Shown here one piece after another: positions 1-11,363 of a stretch of DNA of 64,000 nt. The stretch lies in contig CM049321.1 of NCBI GenBank assembly GCA_026874595.1, positions 47,549,797 through 47,613,796 of the forward strand, read 5' to 3'. The DNA is from Sipunculus nudus. Lineage: Eukaryota > Annelida > Sipuncula > Golfingiida > Sipunculidae. Numbering within the stretch: position 1 is the stretch's first letter; each line of letters starts with the position of its first letter. Below the pieces are notes generated by a model. The model worked only from the letters and a program-made list of their open reading frames with translations. It did no database searches and had not been told where the DNA came from. The translations under genes and the position numbers were made by a program.

Positions 1-769
1 AAGGTACCGTATAATGTCACGTGATCCTGTCGGGTCACTTGACCTATCAGCTACATGGTGCGAAGAGGTCACGTGATCTGTACAGATCACAGATGTTGAT
101 TGGATTTGTATTGTAAATATTCAGGGGGAAAATATGAGTTGAAAGAGAATGAATAGTGACATTCAGAACCGTCATCTCGTGAAAACCCCATAGAAATTCA
201 TAGAATGTGAAAAAAATGGATTAAATAATTTATATTTTATATCGAGAGCATCATAACACATTCCAATATATATATTTCATATGTTGTCTAAAATCATCTT
301 TTATCTAATCAAGGATTCACAAGCAAACATGTAATAACTGTCACAAAGTCAAGTGGTAATTTATGATTGAAGCCGGTAATACTTAATCTCATTGTTCATT
401 AATGACGATACTTAAAGATTTATAATGTTGTTTATCTCAGACGAAATCACTAAAAAGTCCTAAACTTACAACCAAAGAAGATGACGCTTCTGTTATTAAA
501 AAAGGTAAATGTTGTACTAAACTCACAATTATTGTATGACTGTCTGTTGCTCATGTCCGTTCATGCTTAAAGCCAACTATTCACGTAACTGTTCTGTACA
601 ATTTGTTTGATCTATGGTTTACTCTGTTGACATGTTAATGAATGGCATATAATTCCTCTTAAGAAAAATACCTATGACTCTTCTGATAATGCTGTATGTG
701 CTTGTTTATCTACAAGCAGTTAGTAAACGTGGTAGTAAACATGATACATGCACCAATGTTTACAAACAG
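1..769. other. AT-rich intergenic DNA
   Basis: No coding exon, RNA gene or clear repeat could be supported here. Short ATATAT runs occur around 265-285. Confidence 0.5.
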
Positions 770-905
770 AATTACCATGTAACCTGTGGTGGTTGGTTGC
801 ATGTGTGCGGATTTTAAACTTGAACTAATTGCAAAACGGGCTTTGCAAAAATCTGATTCGTTTGACTTGCCGCAAGATGTCCCTACATGTTATGAACCAG
901 TGGAT
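770..905 (+). repeat. Fragment of dispersed repeat family D
   Basis: The stretch from the 'gtaacctgtggtggttggttgc' segment through 'gacttgccgcaagatgtccc' resembles the start of the longer copy at 25895-26575, including the shared 'gcaaaacg..tttgcaaa' core. A 62-codon open frame in this piece is therefore read as repeat DNA, not a gene. Confidence 0.5.
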
Positions 906-1097
906 ATAAATACTAGTATAACGAACGGGTTGTATATGGTGGCAGCTGCGTGTGCCGTCCTTTTTTTACAATAGGTTTACAAAATTGATTATAGTTTGTT
1001 ATACTTGACATCATATATCGGAATATCGGTCCCTTTAAACTTTGTTTGTTTGTTGGTCTCTCCGTCATACTTATCTGAGTGTTGGTTTAATTTATCC

Positions 1098-1209
<112 letters not shown>

Positions 1210-1228
1210 TAGATAGAAATGCATGCAT

Positions 1229-1299
1229 GGTATACACCAAAAAGTAGGTTCACTGCTGGTGTGTCTGCCTTAACCACTTGGCTACGATAGATCCCCAGC
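1229..1299 (-). repeat. tRNA-derived SINE head, internally deleted copy
   Basis: Read on the minus strand it begins with an A-box-like TAGCCAAGTGGTTAAGGC, typical of class II (Leu/Ser) tRNAs, and runs to a tail TGAACC..ACTTTTTGGTGTATA. The B-box part seen in the neighbouring plus-strand copy (1339-1425) is missing. It is an inverted partner of that copy. Confidence 0.5.
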
Positions 1300-1338
1300 C
1301 CCTCTGTGTACATGTAGGCCTATTTGCACGCTTTTATA

Positions 1339-1425
1339 GATTAAGGCAGCCACACCGGCAATCCGAAGATCGTGGGTTCGATTCCCACCGGGAGTGAACC
1401 GACTTTTCTGTGTATATCATTTCCA
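1339..1425 (+). repeat. tRNA-derived SINE fragment
   Basis: It starts with the end of an A-box-like region (GATTAAGGCAG), continues to a good Pol III B box (GGGTTCGATTCCCACC, 1374-1389), then TGAACCGACTTTTCTGTGTATA. The tail and A-box end match the inverted copy at 1229-1299. No full tRNA cloverleaf can be drawn because the anticodon arm is absent, so this is a SINE piece and not a tRNA gene. Confidence 0.5.
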
Positions 1426-1501
1426 GCTATATACAATGACCTAGCATGGCTATTCATACATACATATAATGATTAATGTCATATAAATATATATTTATAT
1501 A

Positions 1502-1504
<3 letters not shown>

Positions 1505-1564
<60 letters not shown>
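1505..1564. repeat. (AT)n microsatellite
   Basis: About 60 bases of AT dinucleotides. Confidence 0.95.
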
Positions 1565-1566
<2 letters not shown>

Positions 1567-1918
1567 CTCTCTCTCATGCATCCTGTTTATATTTTGTTCT
1601 CAAAAAAGATTTAGTGTACAGTTGGTGTCTATTATTTTAAAGCGGAGGATGAAAGTACATATGTAAATTTAATTGTAATTATCCTTATCAAATATTACAG
1701 AGCACTGAACATCGGTGGAGCAGCGAGAGGCGACATCGAGTGTCATGTGACCTCGAGAGGGTCATGTGACCTCGAGTGGGTCATGTGACCACGAGATATC
1801 TGGACCTATACAAGTTTTATGACCAACAGAGAAAAAATCATTATTTAAAAAAATATATAGATGGATCTTTGGAAAGAGCTATTAGCTACGGTACCATATT
1901 TCAGCATGAACAGATCTG

Positions 1919-1921
<3 letters not shown>

Positions 1922-1977
<56 letters not shown>
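1922..1977. repeat. (AT)n microsatellite
   Basis: About 55 bases of AT dinucleotides. Overlapping YIYI open frames are artefacts. Confidence 0.95.
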
Positions 1978-1979
<2 letters not shown>

Positions 1980-2790
1980 GGGAGTAATTAATGTAAATAC
2001 TTATTACACCAATGGAATATTTATTTTGGTGTCATGGACAGGAAATAAGTTGTGCTCCAATCCATCGGTAATATGCACATGTATATTAAACTTGTCATAT
2101 CTATTTAATTAATTTGAGTCAATGAAATAGTAAAATATGTATACATAATTTTGTTATACTTCATTCAGATTGTCTTGGTCGCTGCATATATACGTATGGT
2201 ATTAATATGTGCTTAGATTTGTTTATGTGTATGTCATTGCTGTTATATAAATTATATGTATTAATGAAGACAATAAGTTCTCTTTATACTAAACAGGAAG
2301 ATCTGACCCTGGATCATGATCGAATTGTCGTATCCTTTGTTATTTCCCAACACCTTCGGAGTGACCAGTGTAGATTCTACGGAAATATTTCTTGGAATGG
2401 TCTGGGTTGGCTGTCAAAGAATTAACATACTCACCCCACATGATATTCAGGGAAAAACACAAACAAAATTTTTGTCATAATAATAAAAAGGTAAAGGATA
2501 GAGGTTTTATAGTCTGATATCACCGACAATGTCATTAATTATTATATAAATAATTAAATTGCGTCTCTGAGGAAACTTTGTACTTAGACTTTGTAAATCA
2601 AGCGGCTTACAGGTGTCAGCCCAAACGCATGTCTGACCATGGATATTTCCCCCTGGGTCCCCCTGTGCCCACATTCGTGCCACTTCGTACATCCTCGTTC
2701 GCTAAGAATAGAATCTTTGACGTCCAAAATCCAAAATAACATACCAGTCTCATTCGAGAAAATCCCGGAACAACTTATCCTGTACGTGTT
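1978..2790. other. Intergenic DNA, nothing recognised
   Basis: Both strands were read. Short open frames of 60-72 codons lack splice context or family resemblance. Confidence 0.4.
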
Positions 2791-2894
2791 TCTCTCTGTC
2801 CGTCTGTCTCTCTCTCTGTCTGTCTGTCTCTGTCTGTCTGTCTGTCTTTGTCTGTCTCTCTGTCTGTCTCTCTCTCTCGCTCTCTCTCACTCTC
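2791..2894. repeat. (CT/CTGT)n pyrimidine-rich low-complexity tract
   Basis: Alternating TCTC and TGTC units run for about 100 bases. An open frame across it translates to SLSLSVCLC repeats and is an artefact. Confidence 0.9.
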
Positions 2895-3159
2895 GATTCA
2901 CCCGTTGCCTGATTTCGATAACACCCCTAGCTGCTCTGCCAGGTTGAAACAGGTCTCCTAACTACCAGTACGTATATGTATATATTTAAATTGCAGTGAC
3001 ATATATAATGCTATATAATAAGACCACCCGGGGACTGGTTAAAAGTGGTCTTAATTCACGTGTCAACTTATTAGACAGGTCAATTATAAACCCGTGTGTA
3101 AGCTTTCGCTTCACTCAAGGGTGGTCTTAAAAGACAGTTGTTCTTAATAGACAGATGCC

Positions 3160-3161
<2 letters not shown>

Positions 3162-3208
<47 letters not shown>
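3162..3208. repeat. (AT)n microsatellite
   Basis: About 46 bases of AT dinucleotides. Confidence 0.95.
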
Positions 3209-3212
<4 letters not shown>

Positions 3213-3539
3213 GATCGTTTATTCTTCTTGGAAACTGAATAGTCCCGCAGCAGTAAATGAGCCGGTAACGCTATATTTTTATTCATTACAACTTTAACTG
3301 TTAACTATAATCATAATTCATTAAAAAGTCAGCTGGATTTCATGACACAGTGAGCAATAGATTAAGTTGGCCTCGACTGCATAATGTCAGGAAATTTTAT
3401 GCGGGCCATTTTTTCGCTTTTTTTATTTATATAATATGGTGGCGTATCAGATAAAACCACGCACATTCTATATACAGACATAACATTGGTGGGTCGGTCC
3501 TGATATGTGATACACTGGTTACTCTGATCTATTTTAAGA

Positions 3540-3960
3540 ATCTAATCGCATGTACCTTAAAAGGAAACTTGTAGAGCACAGGAGGTCGTTCCTGTCAGAG
3601 CCAGAAATCACTCGGTAGAGCACATTCCTCCGCCAAAAATCCTGCCCTATCTGCGCCTTTATCCGGATTCCGCACAAACATGTTATGTTATTTCCCAATA
3701 GTCCAGCTCTCAACGATCGAGTTTTCATTAAAGATGGGCAAGTTTTTTTCCGAAATACTTCTAACGGATCAGTATGAAACGAAAACATACACCAGTCCAG
3801 GTGGTCGAGTGCTTTGCGTGTCTGAGCCGGTGCACCCGGAAGTGTGGGTTAGAATGTGATATAGCGGCAGGTTTCGGCCATGCAGTGCCGGACCTTAACA
3901 TAAGCTTTGATATAAACGGAATATTTTTTTTAGAGTAGAGCTTTCTAATATCGGTCGTAA
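3540..3960. repeat. Possible degenerate SINE-like region
   Basis: Around 3790-3860 there is an A-box-like GGTGGTCGAGTGC and, about 45 bases on, a weak B-box-like GTGTGGGTTAGAATG. A second tRNA-like piece (CACTCGGTAGAGCAC) lies near 3608. GC content is higher than in the flanks. Two minus-strand open frames of 67-84 codons here resemble nothing known and are taken as repeat DNA. Confidence 0.25.
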
Positions 3961-4199
3961 CCAAGCCGAGTCGGGGACATGGGTAGTTATCTCACAAGAA
4001 AACTAGAGGTGACAAACTGTATGATAAGCACGGCCAGTTTCTCAGGGATGAATCAGTGGTGTACTATTATTTTAACCAGGGTAAGCTGGCCCAGGGTAAA
4101 ATCTAGAAACTGAAAGGGAATGGAAACCCATGCAAAGAACCTCTTGGTAAGAGTGGTTAAGCTTTGCATATAAAAAAGGGAGGCGGTTCCCTCCCCACA

Positions 4200-4262
4200 A
4201 ACCCCTCCCTTACCCCCCCCCCCCTTCCCCCCCCCCAAAAAAAAAGAAAAAAGAAAACAAAA
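4200..4262. repeat. Poly-C then poly-A low-complexity tract
   Basis: Two runs of C separated by TT are followed by A-rich sequence. Confidence 0.9.
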
Positions 4263-5146
4263 TACATTAATGATATGGATTTAAACGTTACCTCCTTGGG
4301 TATGGAAAGGGTGGGGGCGGAGTTGGTTTGCACCTGTCAGGAATCCAAATATTATATTTTTATAAAATATCTGCTGAAAACATTTCATTTAATAAGAGAA
4401 AACTATATTGGTCAATATTACTGGCCATAAAGACTCCTTAATTTACTTAATGTTTCTTTGCACAAAATCGCAAAATAGATCTGAACTGTTTTGCATGGAT
4501 AATTAATCCACTGCTTGAATAATCAGTAACTCTAAATATATTGTCAAATGTGACATATTTAGGACAATCAATTTCATAAAATAATTTGAATCACACCCGT
4601 CGCCTTAAAGGGCCGATTAATGATTGTGACATAATAATAAAGGCTTGAAACTTCGAAAAAGATTAATTTTCACACACACGCCGGTGTATGCTAATAAATT
4701 ACTCCTATTAATGACCATAAAATAAAAGCATACACATACGTGTATATGAGACTGAACAAGTATACAACATCGCTCCTATATAGTTATTTATTCATGGTAC
4801 TTCACATGTAATATACACGTTCATGTTCTGCCTTGAAAGCCAGTAATTAGGTCCAAAGATTTACACACAAGATCTATCAAATCATAGATACATGAAGTAT
4901 GTGTATCACAGACTTTATTATCTTTTATGGTAGCATAGAAAGCAATAAAAATTGCGCAGTGAACTCGTGCATACGAAGTTACACGGCCTACTAATTATAA
5001 CTTCACTTGTATACATCAATACCCCCCCCCTCCCCAAAAAAAATAAAAAACTGCCGTCGTTTGAATATAATATGCAGTTTTACCTGACATTACAGTGCTG
5101 TAAATTACCTTGGGTCGCAACGTCTGATTTGAATACTTTTTAAGTA
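4263..5146. other. AT-rich intergenic DNA
   Basis: Nothing beyond short low-complexity tracts is seen, such as C-rich then A-rich around 5021-5050. Confidence 0.4.
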
Positions 5147-5514
5147 TTTATTATTTATTATTTATTTATTAAAACATATTTATACAGGGTAGCCCGTTCA
5201 GACAAGATTGTCTGATCTGCCACAGGGCCCTGTTTGGATATACAGTTTATTCAATGTATAAAACATGTAAAATGCAATCAGAATTAATTAAAGTGACTAA
5301 AGATAAAATTATGCAGCAAGATGAGATTTTTAACATGAAAATATATAACTATGACATTTAACGTATAATATACAGCAAGATGTGATATTAACATGAATAT
5401 AAAACTCTGACATGCAACGTTATATACAAGGCAATCATGAGTGTGACATAAATATGAAATATAACAGAGTTTGAAATAGCATGCAATATATGACATATAA
5501 AGCACAGAGGTTTA

Positions 5515-6885
5515 TTACATGATACTCTTTTTAAAGACCTGTAAGGAGGAGCAGTTTCTTTGAGATTGATTTAATGTGTTCCACAAAATAGGACCTCGGC
5601 ATAAAAATGATTTCTTTAAGTAGTCTGTCCGAGGTTTGGGTACATATAATTTATTGGAACAGCTATTGCGTGTATCATGTTGGTGGACTTGGCGAACAAA
5701 CGTGAACCGGTCGGTCATATAAGATGGACTTAGGTTATTCAGACATTTAAACATAAAGATGCTAGTCAAATATTCATGTCTTTGTTCAACTGATTTAATG
5801 CCAAGGGACTGACGGGTAGCTGTTATGCTACATTCATGATTAAAATTGCGACTTATAATCGTGCGGCTCGATTTTGAAGACTTTGAATGACATGAAGAAG
5901 GCGCATTTCCCCAGATTGTGAGGCCCTAGTCAATACGTGGCTGATTCAGGCCAGTGTACATTTTCAATGCGGTGTCTTGAGGTATGTATCGACTGCACCT
6001 GAAGAGGGCACCTACTTTAGACGAGAGCTTTTTGCATACTTGTTCAGAGTGATCCGACCATGTTAGGTTTTCATTAAGCACTAACCCCAAGTAAGTGATA
6101 CTGTTAGATTGTTTGATGGGCTGGTCAAATGCTGTGATATTAAGGTCTAAAGTCTCCATAGAACGGGATCTGAAGAGGATGGTTGATGTCTTTTCTATAT
6201 TGATTGAGAGCTTATTATTATAAAACCATTTAGATAAAGTAGTGACGCCGTGTTGAAGTTCCTGTCTAATTTTGTTAGGATCATTAGTTGTATAGTAAAT
6301 AATGGTGTCATCCGCAAAAAGATTACATTGACAATTGCAAGTGTTTCCAGTAAGATCATTTGCATAAAATAAAAAGAATATGGGTCCTAATACAGAACCT
6401 TGGGGTATTCCAATTTTCACAGGATGCTGTGAAGATACTGCGTTAGCTTTTTTTACAGCTTGAGATCTATCGGAGAGATAGTTCTTAATCAGTTCATGTG
6501 ATTTACCATGGAAACCGTAATGTTTTATTTTTTCTAAGAGAATGTCATGACTGATGGTGTCGAAACATTTCTTGAGATCGAAGAAGCAAGCCCCTGTGAA
6601 TCGTTTAGTATCAATTGCACGGAGCCAATTGTCCACAACTTTATGTAAACTTGTTTGAGTCGAAAGGTTTTTCAAGAATGCAGATTGATCATGAGTTATT
6701 ATGTCATGTTGATTTAAGTGGTATAGAATTTGAGCATGTAGAACCTTTTCAAATACGCATGCTAAATGGGGAAGAACAGAAATAGGTCGATAATTATTAA
6801 TATCTTCTTTGGGTCCTTTACCTCTGTATATTGGAGTGATTTTTGCGGATTTCCATTCAGTGGGGAAGGTAGCTTCACTAATCAC
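5515..6885 (-). pseudogene. LINE reverse transcriptase, one in-frame stop
   Basis: A 319-residue open frame holds the RT blocks in order: the YRPISVLP finger motif, FFDLKKCFDTISHD (palm, first catalytic Asp), GIPQGSVLGPIFF, the catalytic FADDTIIYY, and SITYLGLVL (thumb side). It stops at TAG directly after QPRID. The same frame then reads on as GLTIWG and a C-terminal region with HDTRNS and LWNTL blocks, to a stop at 5515. One base change therefore separates two halves of one ORF. Upstream, a frameshift near 6890-6900 disconnects the linker region (7255-7010). Confidence 0.9.
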
Positions 6886-7320
6886 TGATACACCGATTAA
6901 ATAAGGTGGCTAAGCTGACGCATAATATATGTGAGGCTATTCTCACCAGTTTGGAATCTATGCCATTGGCATCGATTTTACTTTCGAAAGATAGGCTTTT
7001 TAGAAACTGCTATACTAGAGAGGAGGTTATGAGACTAAATTCAAAGTTACTGGACGATGTTTGGATGTGAAAGCTTTGCTTGCATGATGAAGGCAATTTG
7101 TCAGACAGTAGAAGGTCAACATCAGCAAAGTGTTTGGCCGCTTCTTCAATACTAATGTGCCGGAGATCATTGCTATTCTGAGCTTTCTTTAAGATGCTGT
7201 TTACAACGTTCCATATCTTTTTCTGGTTCATACCAGCTTGGCCTATCTTAGTCATATAAAACCTACGTTTATGTTGTTTGATTTTAATGTAAGCTAAATT
7301 TCGAAGTTGTTTATAAATAA

Positions 7321-8185
7321 CTAAGTCCGTCTCAATGTTGTTTTTGAGCCATTTTTATGCAAGAAGTCACGTTGCCTCATAATTTCTCGAGTTTCGTTGT
7401 CAATAAAACAAGGTTTTAGAGATTTTACTCTAACTTGTCTTATTGGTGCATGCTTATTACAAACGTAGAGAAAGGCTTCTTTCCAGAGAGTCCATGCATC
7501 ATTTACATAAGATGCAGTGAGTATGATGCGGATGAGAAAATAATTTATTCTATTTAAGTTATCAAGGAAGGCTATTACATTAAATTTCCTGTATGATCGT
7601 CGAAGGTATATGTGTGATGTACATAACCCATCTTTTGTATGCAAAGATTCAAATTGAAGGTAAGTAAATATTGCATAGTGATCACTGAGGGAGGTTTTAT
7701 ACACTCCAGAGAATTTATGATTTGTGGGTTGGATGTTATAATTAAATCGATAGTACTAGAAGAGGTTTGAGTCACACGAGTAGGTTCATCAATTAGCTGC
7801 TCTAAATCAAAGAGGTTATAACTATACCTAGGGACTTTAGCGCGTGGTGGTGATTATCGTTCTTGTAGTCAGTGTTAAAATCTCCGATTAAAATAATGTT
7901 TAGGCATAGCGAGAGGGAATGTTCAATGTTTATTGACAAAGATTCAAAAAAAGCTGGTTGGAGCGGAGGGAGGGCGGTAAAAAGCGCCTATAAGAAAGGA
8001 GCCTTTGCGGGGACATTTAATATTAGTAATCCATAGGTTTTCAATATCATCCATATGTAACTCGGGCACAAATGTTGAGGTGAGGTGGTCCCTTGTATAC
8101 ACTATTAAGCCACCTCCGTGCCTGTTACGATGTCTTTTAAACATATTGAAACCTGAGTGACTATATATTGGAAATATCGAGCCCC
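7321..8185 (-). pseudogene. LINE endonuclease domain, partial and frameshifted
   Basis: The minus strand reads GFNMFKRHRNRHGGGLIVY, then GAFYRPPS, TSSSTIDLIITS and SDHYAIFTYL. These are the conserved blocks of the LINE exonuclease-endonuclease-phosphatase fold, including the C-terminal SDH with the catalytic histidine. The blocks lie in different frames (8144-7944, 7775-7575, 7704-7321), so indels have broken the ORF. The N-terminal block with the metal-binding Asn and Glu is absent. The fold nicks target DNA during target-primed reverse transcription. Confidence 0.85.
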
Positions 8186-8539
8186 CGGCAGATGAATTTC
8201 AAATTGCATGTGCACAGACAGTAATCTATACGTGCATGCAATTCTCCACAAACGACCTTTGACCTAACTGTAAGCCCCACGGTGTGATAAGGTGTGGCTA
8301 TTATTAATCATATAATAATATTTAAAATAGCCACCATCAAGCCTCAATCAGAGAGCGGAACTTATCTCAAAATGCCGCCATATGCAACAATCAAACATTC
8401 AAACCATCCAATGTATGTAACTGAACGTTTTCACTCATTTAACTGTAAGTCTAGCTACCCGGAAGAATTACAAATCAAATTTAAATTTGAATGGCATTTG
8501 CGTCTGTCCCAGAAAGTTCCGTGACGTGTGCAGAAGATT

Positions 8540-8759
8540 TAATCAAGGAATAATTGAATGCTATTATTGTACAAAGCCGCACAGTAAACACGCAGGTCAG
8601 AATGATCGTTGTGGCTGACGCGGGGGAATTCCAGTGGAAAGTTAACGGCCAGTACGACACTGACATAACCTCCCCACTTTGTTGTTCCGCCCATTCGTAC
8701 GTTCACTGTGTATCGGTTGAATCTGGACGTTTGTTGCCGAGTTCTTACAACTGCGCAAG
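8540..8759 (+). other. Possible 5' non-coding exon or promoter-proximal region of the IAP gene
   Basis: This stretch is richer in GC and CpG than its surroundings and ends in a good plus-strand donor, CGCAAG|GTAGGT (exon end 8759). The IAP coding exon at 10775 follows a 3' splice site, so at least one upstream exon must exist, and this is the best candidate seen. Open frames on both strands (61-77 codons) were judged unlikely to be coding. Confidence 0.2.
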
Positions 8760-8858
8760 GTAGGTAAACCACATTTTTTTAAGGTCTCAGTAGTGTGTAC
8801 AAGCATTAAATTTCTGTTAAATATTACCAGCACAATACACATGAGTTTTCCCCATTAT

Positions 8859-8859
8859 A

Positions 8860-8921
<62 letters not shown>
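8859..8921. repeat. (AT)n microsatellite
   Basis: About 62 bases, with one ATACAT interruption. Confidence 0.95.
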
Positions 8922-8923
<2 letters not shown>

Positions 8924-9431
8924 ATTTATTTCATAAATGTTTAAAAATGATAATGTATTTAACATAATTACATTGAATTATACAAATTTAAAAATTTCTG
9001 TTGTAGATCATGTATATCTTTTGGCATCATGCTGATATTTTGCAATCGTTTTCTATGCCTTGCTAACTTAGAAAATCGGTCACGTCATGTATGGCTTATT
9101 TAAATGACGCTTTTTAAAATTGCTATTAATAAAAGGCTACTCATTAACTGCACAAAAACCCTTGAGAGAGCATATGTTTACAACTCCACTAAATTACAAT
9201 AAAACATATTAAACACTTGCGTAATAACTGAGAAAGTCTATTTACCACAATATTGAACCTATCTATAGCACTCATAATATGTATATGTCAATTATAGGCC
9301 CAGCGACTTGGAATATATAAATGATAAACTTAAACAGAATACATCCACACGCACCCTGAGGCAGTTCTGAGAAGTTAAATATTTAATAGGCGGACTTTTA
9401 GTGTTATTCTGTTGTTCGTCTGTGAGCTGTG

Positions 9432-9498
<67 letters not shown>

Positions 9499-9499
9499 T
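9432..9499. repeat. (AT)n microsatellite
   Basis: About 67 bases of AT dinucleotides with minor interruptions. Confidence 0.95.
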
Positions 9500-10079
9500 G
9501 ATTAAATCATCGACCGTGTCATATTATTAATTAAGCTTTAATGAAGGTTCGCATAGTCCCTGTATAGTTGGCAAGGGGGAAACGGGGGTTTATGGTCTCG
9601 GATTGAATATCCGTAACAATTCGTAATGACTGTTATAGACTAATGTTGGTTTGTAATATATGACAGGCGTTAAATGTTTGGTATTAAGCGTAATGCAGGG
9701 AGCTGTTTAAAGTCTTGCAAATCAGAATCCAGAAACCTATATATATGTGTGTGTGTATCCTGGGCCCTGCTCGCACAGTATAGCATAGCAGAGAGCACGG
9801 GAGCTAGCTACGGCTAAAATATAGTGGGCTTAGCATTTGGGTTAGTCCCAGGAAACCACATATCTGGGTCATTTATCCCGCCTAATGTCAGGCCCGTTCG
9901 AAATCGGTAAATTCATTATGGATAAAAAAAAACCCTGCTATGTGGAATAAAAAGATGCCCCCTAGTCTTCAGGTCTTCTCTCTTTCTGAACTTTTAATTT
10001 GACTGTTAATTTGACTTATTGTTTTTTATACGTTGATAGAACGACTTGATGTGAATTTTGTGGTAGGAATTGGTTTTAA

Positions 10080-10430
10080 AATCATAATCGATGATTGAAA
10101 AATAAAAACGACCGATGATGGATTATTAATCGATTATTTTATGTACTTTCTATATATAACCTTGAAATCTGCTGTTTACTTGTACCTGAAATATACTGAC
10201 CCATGCAGTAAACAGTGTGATATGTACATCGGTATATCTATATAAATGAAACCATCAATCCACCCTCATCACACGTGGACTTGCCGTCGGACGAATGTTG
10301 GCTGCGCAAGGTTCCGCTTTGACGCTAATCGTCATAATCGATTATGCAAAAATGCAATCGATTTAATCATTTAATCGATTTTGAAAGAAAACGACCAATC
10401 GTCGATTTAATCGATTAATCGGCGCACCAA
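10080..10430. repeat. ATCGAT-rich degenerate repeat
   Basis: Two similar blocks (about 10083-10137 and 10372-10424) share ATCGATT, AAACGACC and TTAATCGATTA motifs in the same orientation. The palindrome ATCGAT or its extension TTAATCGATTAA recurs several times. This is probably an old repeat, and no coding potential was seen. Confidence 0.4.
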
Positions 10431-10774
10431 TAGTGAACTGAAATTTCATGCACGGTCGCGAGTGTCACGACATAAACCATCGCTTGCAGACCATGCCCCT
10501 TTAATCTTAAAAATGTAGAATCTTAAAAATTTCGAACCTACTTAACATACACTCCAGTTAATTTAATCCGAGCTCACAATTTTTCAAGCTTTGCAAAAAC
10601 GAGGGGGTATTATCAAGACATTTATAGATATGAATATTTTGGTAAGCTGTAGTTTACTTCTGTAGCAGACTTTTATTGGCGGGTCAAGGAATGTTAATGA
10701 ACAGTTTTGTTTTTTATCTTTTATTTGTAAAAATGATATTGATTTTTATTTTCAGAGAAACCGCCTGTTTAACC

Positions 10775-11363
10775 ATGCTTCAGACATCAAGATCACCGTT
10801 AGGCTGGAAAAACGGAAACTTAGCCTGTGGACAGTTTGTGGACAATCACACTGTAAGGCATTTTCGAGCTTCCAAAACTGCTACTGATATAACATCATCG
10901 CAGGACTATCGCAGAAACGTCATGAAATTTGAGAAGAATCGATTAAATACTTTTGACAGTTGGCCAAAGAGAGACATAATAAACACAAAAGAAATGGCGG
11001 CATCAGGATTATATTACGTCGGCACTGATGATAAAGTAAAGTGCGCATTTTGTGACGGAACGCTCATGAATTGGGTAGCTGAGGACAAACCACGTGACGA
11101 ACATTTACGGTACTTTGGTACCAAATGCGCGTTCATCCGTGGAGAGCCGTCGGACAACGTTCCCTTAAAAGAGAACTCGCATTCAGCTGGGTCACGTGAT
11201 GACATGTACCAGACGAGAACGGGCGATATTTCGAGACTGTTGCCACAGACTCGCTCTCCAGCTTTGAAGGAAGAGTCTGAGAGGCTTAAAACATTTCAAT
11301 ATTGGCCAAATACTGCCCAAGCAAACCCAGCTGAATTAGCAAGGGCCGGTTTCTATTACACAG
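10775..11363 (+). CDS. IAP coding exon 1: BIR1 and start of BIR2
   Basis: It starts at ATG 10775 (context AACCATG) after the acceptor TTTTCAG ending at 10755. An upstream TTG in the same frame is rejected as a start. BIR1 shows RLNTFDSWP, then zinc ligands C90, C93, H110 and C118 (C-x2-C-x16-H-x7-C). BIR2 begins with RLKTFQYWP and is cut by the intron after YYT. The donor is ACACAG|GTGGGT, phase 1. Confidence 0.9.

Larger units (their letters stand above)
5147..8185 (-). mobile_element. 5'-truncated CR1/Jockey-like LINE (non-LTR retrotransposon)
   Basis: Read on the minus strand, the element carries the second half of an apurinic-type endonuclease (about 8185-7320), a linker (7255-6890), a reverse transcriptase (6885-5926) and the C-terminal region (to 5515). 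It ends in an AATAAATAATAAATA-type 3' tail at 5147-5175. The first half of the endonuclease is missing, which fits the 5' truncation usual for LINE insertion. Frameshifts separate the endonuclease pieces, the linker and the RT, and one TAG interrupts the RT frame. It is a dead copy. Clade assignment (CR1 or Jockey group) is by motif style only. Confidence 0.9.

Noticed and set aside
1339-1410. tRNA gene
   Set aside because: The B box is good, but the anticodon arm and a pairing acceptor stem are missing, and an inverted related fragment lies next to it. It is a SINE piece.
1776-2112. Plus-strand open frames of 71-83 codons
   Set aside because: They are carried open by the (AT)n tract and have no support on either side.
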